Shown here: positions 16,214 through 23,100 of the stretch, piece by piece
Position numbering within the stretch: the stretch's first letter is position 1
How the letters are laid out: every line of letters starts with the position of its first letter
Assembly (NCBI GenBank): GCA_005777805.1
Contig: SXLG01000154.1
Span: 1-38,572 of the forward strand
Direction of reading: 5' to 3'
DNA length: 38,572 nt
Origin: Pseudomonadota bacterium
GTDB taxonomy: Bacteria > Desulfobacterota > Binatia > UBA12015
Position numbers and translations under genes: made by a program
The notes under the pieces: generated by a model
What the model was told of the DNA's origin: nothing
Seen by the model: the letters and a program-made list of their open reading frames with translations, nothing else
Database searches by the model: none

Positions 16214-17194
16214 TCAGTCCAGAAGGCTCTTGACACCTTGCAGGAAGGCACGGCGAGCGGAGCCGTAGCTGCCCCCGTGGTCGTCGTCCGCGTCGTCATC
16301 GCTGTCGTCATCGCCGTCGTCGTCCCCGTGGTCGTCACCCGAGTCGTCGTCGCCGTCGTCGTCCCCGTGGTCGTCACCCGAGTCGTCGTCACTGTCGTCG
16401 TCCCCGTGGTCGTCACCCGAGTCGTCGTCGCCGTCATCGTCCCCGTGGTCGTCACCCGAGTCGTCGTCGCCGTCGTCGTCCCCGTGGTCGTCACCCGAGT
16501 CGTCGTCACTGTCGTCGTCTGCATCGGGCAGATCGACCGGCGAGCCGCACGATTCGCGGCAGACGTGCAGCACCTCGCGGCAGCCCTCACCCGCCGCGTG
16601 CCAGAGGTCGGCGCAATCCCCCAGACAATGGCCGGCTTCGCCGGCGATCGCCGCAAGGCAGCGCCCCGGCCGATCGGTCTCGAGGCACTCGAGGCCGGCC
16701 GCGCGCTGTCCGTCGAGACAAGCCCCGACACACTCGCGACCAAGAGCCACGACTTCCTCGACACAGCTCTTGATCTCGTCGCGGCAGCCCGCAACGCAGG
16801 TGCCGGGATCGGCAGGAGCGTCGCCCGGCAAAGCCTCCTCGCCGGGAGCGGGCGGGTCGCCCGGCAGAGGTTCGGCACCGGACAGGGCCGCGGGATCGAC
16901 CGGGGCACCGCACACCTGCCGGCATTCCTCGCGGGCCGCGTCGCACGCATCTTTCGCCGTCTCGAAGGTATCCGAGCAAACACGCCGGCACTCACGCCGT
17001 GAATCGCTCTCGCGGCAGACCTGCTTGCAGCCCGTATAGGCAGCGCGCACCGCCATCTCGCAGCCGCGACGGGCCTCACCGCAGGTATCGCCGCAGCCTT
17101 CGTCCGCGGCGAAGCCCAAGCTGACGCCCGCTCCGAGGAGCGCCCACCCAACAACGAGAGCTGCCAGCCCTCTCCGCAACGATTTCTCGACCAT
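16214..17194 (-). CDS. Secreted Cys-rich protein with mirror-symmetric cysteine modules and Asp/His repeat tail
   Basis: A 326-aa predicted secreted protein of unknown family. ATG 17194 is preceded by GGAGG and yields a signal peptide (LRRGLAALVVGWALLGAGVSLGFA). Module 1 (about residues 30-95) has ten Cys with spacings 3-6-10-3-8-3-10-6-3. A Pro/Ala/Glu linker leads to module 2, with twelve Cys spaced 3-6-10-3-10-8-10-3-10-6-3. Both series read the same forwards and backwards, as expected for two antiparallel amphipathic helices clamped by disulfide rungs around an 8-residue turn. The remaining third is five 13-aa DDDSGDDHGDD(D/S)x repeats, a very acidic His-containing tail likely to bind cations, ending in a basic/hydrophobic GSARRAFLQGVKSLLD. 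I do not recognise a homologous family of known function. All function statements are inference. Confidence 0.85.
   Translation of the reverse strand: MVEKSLRRGLAALVVGWALLGAGVSLGFAADEGCGDTCGEARRGCEMAVRAAYTGCKQVCRESDSRRECRRVCSDTFETAKDACDAAREECRQVCGAPVDPAALSGAEPLPGDPPAPGEEALPGDAPADPGTCVAGCRDEIKSCVEEVVALGRECVGACLDGQRAAGLECLETDRPGRCLAAIAGEAGHCLGDCADLWHAAGEGCREVLHVCRESCGSPVDLPDADDDSDDDSGDDHGDDDGDDDSGDDHGDDDGDDDSGDDHGDDDSDDDSGDDHGDDDGDDDSGDDHGDDDGDDDSDDDADDDHGGSYGSARRAFLQGVKSLLD
16307..16501. repeat. 39-bp tandem repeat x5 (codes the Asp/His tail)
   Basis: Five head-to-tail 39-bp units start at 16307, 16346, 16385, 16424 and 16463. They are almost identical, sharing TCCCCGTGGTCGTCACCCGA and differing mainly at one or two codons (GCC/ACT, GTC/ATC). 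In the minus-strand gene each codes 13 residues of the DDDSGDDHGDDDG type. Such near-identity at synonymous sites suggests recent expansion by slippage or unequal recombination, so copy number may vary between strains. Confidence 0.93.
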
Positions 17195-17509
17195 CTCCGA
17201 CCTCCACGCCTGCCGCCGATGCAGCGGCCGCTCTCCACCACTCCACGGACAGACTCGACGGTCCGTGGCCGCAGCTTGAGGTCTGCCGGAAGCGGCGCGG
17301 GCGTTGGCGTTTGCGCCGACGGCCTCCAGCACCTGTGGCCACAGCTTGAGGCCCCGCCCGGGACGGATCGGGCGCGCCCCGAGGAATGGCCCGAGCGCAC
17401 AGCCCCACGCCGCGGCGCGAACCCTCGCTGGCCGAGAGTGGATGGTCGAAGTCGCGCTCCCGGAGTGGCTCGCCCGAAGTCTCGCGGGCGAGAGCGGAAG
17501 GGCCCCGGC
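17195..17509. other. Intergenic region with inverted and direct repeats upstream of the Cys-rich gene
   Basis: 315 bp without a gene. It contains a perfect 8-bp inverted repeat with a 10-bp spacer (CCACGGAC at 17243, GTCCGTGG at 17261) about 50 bp upstream of the Cys-rich start. A 17-bp direct repeat GTGGCC(G/A)CAGCTTGAGG occurs at 17265 and 17335, exactly 70 bp apart; the second copy includes the palindrome TGTGGCCACA. These positions suit regulator binding sites for the minus-strand Cys-rich gene, although the inverted repeat could also end transcription from the acyl-CoA ligase gene upstream. Confidence 0.45.
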
Positions 17510-19318
17510 TCAGCGGTCGAGCAGGTCGAGCTTCTCGGCCGCCGCGTAGCGCTCGCGCAGCGCCTGCCACGCCCCCTCGTCCAGCGGGGCGTAGGCTCGA
17601 TCGCCGCGCTGGCGGAAGAGGACCGGGTCCGAACCGGTGCGACGCGGGTCGAAATGAACCTTCTTCAGATTGCGGACGAGGATCTTCTCGGTCTGCGTGT
17701 ACTCGAACTCCGGCACGATCCGCACGAAGTCAGGGAACCATTTGCGGTCCATGCCCGCCCCGTTCACCTGATTCTCGCACCAGCCGAAGAACGCCGCCGG
17801 GTCGAAGCTTGCCCCCGCGCGCAGCTTGAGCGCCACCATCACCAACTCGTCCGAAACCGCACACGGCACGCCATAGGCCGCCGCCAGCACGATGTCGGGA
17901 TGCTCCTGGATGACGCGCGCCACCTGCAAGGCCGAGAAGTTCTCGCCGTCCTTGCGGATCCAGTCGTCGGTACGGCCGTCAAAAAATAGAAAGCGCTTGC
18001 CGTCACGGTCGAGGATGTGCCCGAGATCGCCCGAGTGATAGACGCCGTCGCGATACTTCTCGGTGTTGGCCTTCTGGTTCTCGAAGTAGCCCTGGAAGAG
18101 GCTCGTGTCGGGAGCCACGCGGCAGATCTCACCAACCGCCTCGGCGTAGTTGGCAATCTTGCCCTCGGCGTCGAGCCGGGCGGACGGGCACTCGGCGCCG
18201 CGCTCGCTGATGATCTTGACCGCCAGATCGGTGATCTCGCCGACCGAGCCACGCGGATCGGTCTTGCGCCGAAACGTCGAGATCGCGGCCTCGGTCGAGC
18301 CATAGAGTTCGAACATATCGTCGAGCCCGAGCCAGTCGATGAAGCGCTCGATGTCCGGCGGCGCAGCACCATTGCCGAGCGCAAAGCGCATCCGGTTGCG
18401 CGGATGGGTCGTCACCTCGGCGCGGAGCCGTTCGGTCGACCCGAACTCCTTCTCCAGCGCGCCGAGCACGTAGTGCACCGGCTCACCCACGTAATTCCAG
18501 TAGGTGACGCCGTGGTGGAGAACGTCGGGCACGAAGCGCGAGGCCGAGAAGCGCTCGCGCAGGGCGAGGCTGCCACCCACCGTGAAGGTCGGCATGAAAC
18601 CGAGGAAGATGGCGTTGGAGTGAAAGAGCGGCATGCAGGCATAGCCGACATCCTCGGGCGTGAGTTCCATGTTGCCCGAGACCGCCATGCCGATGAGGAG
18701 CAGCTTGGCGTGGTTGTTGAGGATGCCCTTGGGCAGCCCGGTCGTACCCGAGGTGTAGATCACCATGAGCGGCTGCTCGGGCGCGACCGCACCCTCGGGG
18801 CGCTCCAGCGCCACGCCCGACGCGCCGATCTCGGCGGTCACGGCAGCACCGAGTTCGGGCCCGATCAACTCGCCCCCGGCCCCGCTGGTGCGCACGACCA
18901 GCACGTTTTCGGGGGCGATGTGGTCGAGCTGATCACGCACCCGCTCGACCTGCTCTTGCAGGCGCTCGTCCACCACCAGCACCGTCGCGCGGCTCTGATT
19001 GATGACGCCCGAGAGGGTCTCCCCGCGAAGTCCGGTATTGATGCCGAAGAGAGTCGAGCCGTTGTAGCCGCAGGCGCCAAGGAGCGTCAGCAGCTCGGCG
19101 TGGTTCTCGAGCAGCATCGCGACGTGGCCGCCCGGACCGCCGAGCCGCCGGCGCAGAAAATGCGCGAGGCGCACGCACTCGTCGCGATACTCGCCATAGG
19201 TCCAGATGCGGTCGTCGGTCCGAAGCAGGGGCCAACCCGCCACCTCGGGGTGCCGGCCGCGCGCCTCGATCTGGGAACCGAGATCGAAGGCGGCCTGAAT
19301 CTGGGGCTTCTCTCGCAT
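17510..19318 (-). CDS. AMP-dependent acyl-CoA synthetase/ligase (FadD-like)
   Basis: A 602-aa cytosolic adenylate-forming enzyme that activates a carboxylic acid, probably a fatty or other lipophilic acid, to its CoA thioester via an acyl-AMP. Core motifs: A3 YTSGTTGLPKG (188-198), A5 ELYGSTEA (337-344), A7 YHSGDLG, A8 FDGRTDDWIRKDGENFS and the C-terminal A10 lysine in YTQTEKILVRNLKK. The overall pattern (FGINTGLRGE, NYVGEP, REMRKDG-like A8) is that of the very-long-chain/FATP-like FadD group. The start is clear: AAGGAG lies eight bases before ATG 19318, whereas the ORF-track frame extends 189 codons into the MBL gene. A perfect 11-bp hairpin sits just upstream of the RBS. The MBL hydrolase gene precedes it on the same strand, 176 bp away. 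Confidence 0.93.
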   Translation of the reverse strand: MREKPQIQAAFDLGSQIEARGRHPEVAGWPLLRTDDRIWTYGEYRDECVRLAHFLRRRLGGPGGHVAMLLENHAELLTLLGACGYNGSTLFGINTGLRGETLSGVINQSRATVLVVDERLQEQVERVRDQLDHIAPENVLVVRTSGAGGELIGPELGAAVTAEIGASGVALERPEGAVAPEQPLMVIYTSGTTGLPKGILNNHAKLLLIGMAVSGNMELTPEDVGYACMPLFHSNAIFLGFMPTFTVGGSLALRERFSASRFVPDVLHHGVTYWNYVGEPVHYVLGALEKEFGSTERLRAEVTTHPRNRMRFALGNGAAPPDIERFIDWLGLDDMFELYGSTEAAISTFRRKTDPRGSVGEITDLAVKIISERGAECPSARLDAEGKIANYAEAVGEICRVAPDTSLFQGYFENQKANTEKYRDGVYHSGDLGHILDRDGKRFLFFDGRTDDWIRKDGENFSALQVARVIQEHPDIVLAAAYGVPCAVSDELVMVALKLRAGASFDPAAFFGWCENQVNGAGMDRKWFPDFVRIVPEFEYTQTEKILVRNLKKVHFDPRRTGSDPVLFRQRGDRAYAPLDEGAWQALRERYAAAEKLDLLDR

Positions 19319-19338
19319 CGCGACGACTCCTTGCTGAA

Positions 19339-19371
19339 CTCCGGAACCGCGGGCACGGGCCGGTTCCGGAG
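19339..19371 (-). promoter_or_regulatory. Perfect palindrome just upstream of the acyl-CoA ligase RBS
   Basis: CTCCGGAACCG and CGGTTCCGGAG form a perfect 11-bp inverted repeat around an 11-nt spacer, ending about seven bases before the AAGGAG ribosome-binding site. It could be an operator for a dimeric repressor (such genes are often TetR/FadR-controlled) or an RNA hairpin in the leader. A second smaller hairpin (GGGGCC/GGCCCC, 19393-19411) lies upstream. Confidence 0.5.
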
Positions 19372-19428
19372 GCGCTTCCTTAAGGGAAGACAGGGGCCGG
19401 GAGTAGGCCCCCGTCGGCGGCCGCGACT

Positions 19429-19468
19429 CTGCTGCCCAGAGGCCCGTGCGAGCAGCTTCTGGGCGCAG
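19429..19468 (-). terminator. Hairpin downstream of the MBL hydrolase gene
   Basis: CTGCTGCCCAGA pairs with TCTGGGCGCAG, an 11-bp stem with one bulged base and a 17-nt loop, beginning 27 bp after the MBL stop on the minus strand. It has no T-run. It may separate the MBL and acyl-CoA ligase transcripts. Confidence 0.45.
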
Positions 19469-19494
19469 CCTGAGTTCTGGCCGACGGTTCTCTC

Positions 19495-20442
19495 CTAGGC
19501 GTGGCCCGGATGAGCCGTGCGACGGCGGCCGAGTTCGACCATCGCGGCAAAGAGCGGCCCGATCGCGATCGGCGCATCGAAGGGCTCGCCGCGCAGCTCG
19601 CGGTACACACGCGCGACGTTGAAGACAATGCGCTCGGGCTCGGTCCAGCCGGCGTAGGGGCCGGGATCGATCCGGCGCGCCGCCGTTGTTTCGTCGACGC
19701 CCTGCGCGAAGAAGCTCCGCGCCTCGCGCTCCACGTATTCGAGGTAGGCACGAAGCTCGCGTGGTCCCTCGAGGCCGCAGAGCGGGCCATGGCCGGGCAC
19801 GATCACCTGCGGATCGAGCGCAACAAGGGTGTCGAGCGCGGCCAGCCAGGCGGCGGTCGTGCCCTCCCAGCCGATCGGCGTACACAGACGAAAGAGCACG
19901 TCGCCCGCAAAAACAATCCGCTGCGCGGGCAGGTGGACCAGCAGATCGCCGGCGGTATGCGCCGGACCGACATGGATCAGGTGCACCGCCAAGCCATCAA
20001 GATCGAGTTCGAGACGGTCCTCGACCAGCCGCGTCGGGGGCAGTGGAACGATGCCGCGAAAATCGAAACGCGCGAGCCGGCGCGACATCTCCCGGGCGGT
20101 GGGATCGGGCGAATCGCCGCCTTCGCACAGCATCTGCATCGCCTCGGGCCGCTCGAGACCGAAGAGTTCGGCGCAGGTTCGGTGCGCGATGATCTCGGCC
20201 CCCGGAAAAAGCTGGTTGCCCCAGCAGTGGTCGCCGTTGCGATGCGTATTGACCACGCGCTGCACAGGGCCGCGCGCCACGCCAGCATAAAGTTCCTGCA
20301 TGCGCCGGGTGTGCGCCAGATCCCAGAAGGTGTCGATCACAGCGCCGCCGCCGGCACGCACGAAGCCCGAATTGCTGCAGCCGAGGCCCAGGTCGGGTTG
20401 CAGGCACGCGAAGACATCGGGGGTGAGTTCGGTGAGATCCAC
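19495..20442 (-). CDS. MBL-fold metallo-hydrolase with HxNxDH metal motif
   Basis: A 315-aa metallo-beta-lactamase-superfamily hydrolase, predicted cytosolic (no signal peptide). The central motif is NTHRNGDHCWGN (residues 65-76), so the second His of HxHxDH is Asn, a variant also seen in other MBL subfamilies as HxNGDH. Further ligands: His in HVGPAHTAGD, Asp in VFAGDVLF and His in VIVPGHGPL, so at least one metal site is complete. The C-terminal 80 residues (YLEYVEREA..YAGWTEPERIVFNVARVYREL) form a helical extension found in cyclase/SoxH-like MBL proteins. ATG 20442 starts MDLTELTPDVFACLQPD. It precedes the acyl-CoA ligase on the same strand, which suggests a role in acyl-ester or thioester metabolism, by context only. 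Confidence 0.88.
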   Translation of the reverse strand: MDLTELTPDVFACLQPDLGLGCSNSGFVRAGGGAVIDTFWDLAHTRRMQELYAGVARGPVQRVVNTHRNGDHCWGNQLFPGAEIIAHRTCAELFGLERPEAMQMLCEGGDSPDPTAREMSRRLARFDFRGIVPLPPTRLVEDRLELDLDGLAVHLIHVGPAHTAGDLLVHLPAQRIVFAGDVLFRLCTPIGWEGTTAAWLAALDTLVALDPQVIVPGHGPLCGLEGPRELRAYLEYVEREARSFFAQGVDETTAARRIDPGPYAGWTEPERIVFNVARVYRELRGEPFDAPIAIGPLFAAMVELGRRRTAHPGHA

Positions 20443-21107
20443 GGCTCACCGTCGCAGGACGGGAGCCATCCGGTCAAGCAGCTGGCCGCACGCCCCCGAC
20501 GGAGCGTCCACGCCGGCGCGCCGGAGTTCCCACCCGCGGTCGGGCGTCCGGTCCTTGGGGCGACGCCAAGTCCTGTCGCCACCCCGGCGGGTTCTGACGA
20601 CACGTTGCGCAGCGCGACACACGAATCCGCTGCTCTGTTGCCGCCGGCCGGAAGCCTGGCGGGAGCAAGACGCGGACGCAGCCGGCCCGAAATCATTCGT
20701 CCCCCGGGCCGGAGAGCCGTCGCCGTAGTCGGCTCCCCGGACGCCAGGAGGAGGAAACTAGAGAGGGACTCCGCCGCGGGGGAGAGACCGCGCGAACGTC
20801 CCTGTTTGGGAGACTCCCCGCCGTCGCCAGCCCGGACGGGCTCGGCGAGAATGGAACGGCGTGAATGCGGCGGGAGATTGGGTCACGCCCTCTTGATCGG
20901 CCCGTGACGGGCAGTGGATTAGCGGCCGAGCGCCGCACGAGAACTTTTTCGTCCGCAGGTCTCCTCCTACGGCCGCGGGGCGATTCAGACGACCACCGGT
21001 GCGGCGCGGACGGGGCTCCTCCGTCGGCGGGCCGTGAACCCGGCGACCGCTGCCGAGTCCGCGTCCGCATGGACGGCGATCGGGCGTTGCGGTACCCGGC
21101 CCCCACC
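20443..21107. other. 665-bp divergent intergenic region
   Basis: Between the minus-strand MBL gene and the plus-strand crotonase operon I see no convincing gene; ORFs here are frameshifted GC-rich frames without family features. It must contain both promoters. A compact hairpin (AGCCC-GGAC-GGGCT, flanked by CGCC/GGCG, about 20823-20847) is visible. No clear -35/-10 pair was found. Confidence 0.5.
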
Positions 21108-21890
21108 ATGGCAGAGGAACCCGTGCTGCAGCTCGAACGGGTGGGCGCGATCGCCACCTTGACCCTGAACCGACCGCGCAGTCTCAACGCCCTCTCGCGC
21201 GAACTCAGAGCCCGCCTGGCCGAGGCTTTCGTCGAACTGGCAAGCGACGACGCGACGCGCGTCGTGATCCTGACCGGCGCGGGCCGTGCCTTCACCGCCG
21301 GCCTCGATCTCAAGGAACTCGGCACGGGTGGCGCTACGGCAGAAGATGCGGTGGAGACCGAGGATCCCGTGCGCGCGCTCGCCCGCCTGCCGCAACCCGT
21401 GATCGGCGCCATCAACGGATTCGCGATCACCGGCGGCTTCGAGCTCGCGCTGGCCTGCGACATCCTGATCGCATCGACGGAGGCCAGGTTCGCCGACACC
21501 CATGCGCGCATCGGCATCATGCCGGGCTGGGGACTCAGCCAGCGGCTGTCGCGCGCCATCGGCATCTATCGCGCCAAGGAACTCTCCCTCACCGGCAACT
21601 ATCTGGACGCGACACGCGCGCTGGAATGGGGTCTCGTCAGTCGAGTGGTGGCACCCGAGCAGCTTCTGCCCGAGGCGCGCGCGATCGCGGCCGACATGTT
21701 GTCGTGCGATCCGGTGCTGCTGCGCAACTACAAGAGAATCATCGACGACGGCTTCGCCTTGCCCCTCGGCGAGGGCCAGCGGCTCGAGCGCCGGCGCAGT
21801 GCGGAATTCGCCCGCGGCGTCACCGCCGCGTCGATCGAGGCTCGCCGGAGCGAGGTTCAGGCGCGCGGCCGCACCCAGACTAATGATTGA
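21108..21890 (+). CDS. Enoyl-CoA hydratase/isomerase-family protein (crotonase) with atypical active site
   Basis: A 260-aa crotonase-fold protein acting on acyl-CoA thioesters in the cytosol. The two oxyanion-hole segments are present: GAGRAFTAGLDLKEL (57-71) and NGFAITGGFELALACD (103-118). The glutamate equivalent to rat Glu144 is kept (Glu112), but the position 20 residues later, equivalent to Glu164, is His132 (FADTHARIGIMPGWG). Canonical syn-hydration uses both, so this may be an isomerase, a hydrolase or another crotonase reaction. The FADTHAR variant is familiar from EchA-type proteins of mycobacteria. The start is ATG 21108 (MAEEPVLQLE); ATG 21069 in frame is possible, and neither has a clear RBS. 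The stop overlaps the next start by eight bases. Confidence 0.9.
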   Translation: MAEEPVLQLERVGAIATLTLNRPRSLNALSRELRARLAEAFVELASDDATRVVILTGAGRAFTAGLDLKELGTGGATAEDAVETEDPVRALARLPQPVIGAINGFAITGGFELALACDILIASTEARFADTHARIGIMPGWGLSQRLSRAIGIYRAKELSLTGNYLDATRALEWGLVSRVVAPEQLLPEARAIAADMLSCDPVLLRNYKRIIDDGFALPLGEGQRLERRRSAEFARGVTAASIEARRSEVQARGRTQTND

Positions 21891-23100
21891 TGACGGCCGT
21901 GGGACAAGGCCGCAGGCGATGACCCGCCGGCGGCGTCACCCCCAGGCGGGATCGATCAGCACCGCAGCACTCGTCGCGAGCCTGATGCTCGGCGGGATTG
22001 CCCGCGCCGGGTTGGACAGCGGGGCCGCGAGTCACCCCGTCCCGCACGCCACAACACCCGCGGACACCCGTAACGGCTCCCCCTTCTCGCAACCACGCGA
22101 CACCGAGGGCCGCTTTCTGAACCTTGAGCCTGATGCTGAACGTGCCGGGCTCGGCGTGACCCTGCCCTTCTTCCTGCGGCGGCTTGCGAGCTCGGCCACC
22201 GGCCGTGCGGCCTGGGCCTCCCCGGTCACGCCCGATCGCACCCGTCTCGCGGCAGCGCCCGGCCCCGGCACGCTGCGCATCACGTGGATCGGCCACTCCA
22301 CTTTCCTCGTGCAGCTGCCGGCCGGCAACGTGCTCACCGATCCGATCTGGGCCGAGCGCGCGAGCCCTTTCTCCGCCGTGGGCCCGCGCCGGAGGCAGGC
22401 GCCCGGCGTCCCGCTCGCCGATCTGCCAGCGATCGACGCCGTGATCGTGTCGCACAACCATTACGACCACCTCGATGAGGCGACCCTCGGGGCCATCGCC
22501 CGGCGCAACCCGCAGGCCATCTTCGCCGTGCCGCTGGGCAACGCGCCGCTGCTGGTCCGGGCCGGTGTCGCTCCGGATCGCATCCGCGAACTCGGCTGGG
22601 GCGACCGGACGATCCATCACGGGCTCACCCTGACCGCACTCCCGGTCCAGCACTGGAGCCAGCGCTGGACCGGGGACCGCAACGAGGATCTGTGGGCCTC
22701 ATGGGCCGTGAGCGACGGGGACCGCAATTTTTATTTTGGTGGCGACACCGGCACGACGGGCGTCTTCCGGGCGATCGGGACGCACTACGGCCCCTTCGAT
22801 CTGGCCGCACTGCCGATCGGCGCCTACTCGCCGCGGGCGATGATGCGGGCTTTCCACATGAACCCGGAAGAAGCCGCACACGCAGGGCGTTTACTGGCGG
22901 CTCGGCGCATGGTCGGGATGCATTTCGCCACCTTTGATCTGAGCGACGAACCGCCCGCCGAGCCGCCCGAGCGCTTCGTCGCCGCCGCCCGCAAGGAAGG
23001 TTTCTCACCCGACGACGCCTTCGTGCTGCGCATCGGCGAGACGCGGGACCTCGTTGGCCCGCGCGCCGGCGGGGTGACGAGCGGACGGAGAGCCGGATGA
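21883..23100 (+). CDS. Exported NAPE-PLD-like MBL-fold hydrolase
   Basis: A 405-aa metallo-beta-lactamase-fold protein of the type related to N-acyl-phosphatidylethanolamine phospholipase D and UlaG (Lactamase_B_2). Evidence: ITWIGHSTFLVQ (133-144), TDPIWAERASPF (152-163), the full metal motif SHNHYDHLD (190-198), HWSQRWTGDRNEDLW, FYFGGDTG and the late AFHMNPEEAAHA and GMHFATFDLSDEP. This matches the NAPE-PLD layout almost throughout. The N-terminus has a basic stretch and a hydrophobic run (STAALVASLMLGGIARA) indicating export, which is unusual for this family and points to a periplasmic role on lipids or amides. ATG 21883 overlaps the crotonase stop (ATGATTGA); ATG 21919 is an alternative. 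Its stop overlaps the permease start as ATGA. Confidence 0.9.
   Translation: MIDDGRGTRPQAMTRRRRHPQAGSISTAALVASLMLGGIARAGLDSGAASHPVPHATTPADTRNGSPFSQPRDTEGRFLNLEPDAERAGLGVTLPFFLRRLASSATGRAAWASPVTPDRTRLAAAPGPGTLRITWIGHSTFLVQLPAGNVLTDPIWAERASPFSAVGPRRRQAPGVPLADLPAIDAVIVSHNHYDHLDEATLGAIARRNPQAIFAVPLGNAPLLVRAGVAPDRIRELGWGDRTIHHGLTLTALPVQHWSQRWTGDRNEDLWASWAVSDGDRNFYFGGDTGTTGVFRAIGTHYGPFDLAALPIGAYSPRAMMRAFHMNPEEAAHAGRLLAARRMVGMHFATFDLSDEPPAEPPERFVAAARKEGFSPDDAFVLRIGETRDLVGPRAGGVTSGRRAG

Noticed and set aside
16238-17002. Val-rich 254-aa ORF (VVVVPVVVTRVVV) that looks like a membrane protein
   Set aside because: It is the complement of the Asp/His repeat tail; the minus strand has an RBS, a signal peptide and patterned cysteines.
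18017-19498. 493-aa plus-strand ORF opposite the acyl-CoA ligase
   Set aside because: Shadow of the ligase; no motif, and all adenylation motifs lie on the minus strand.
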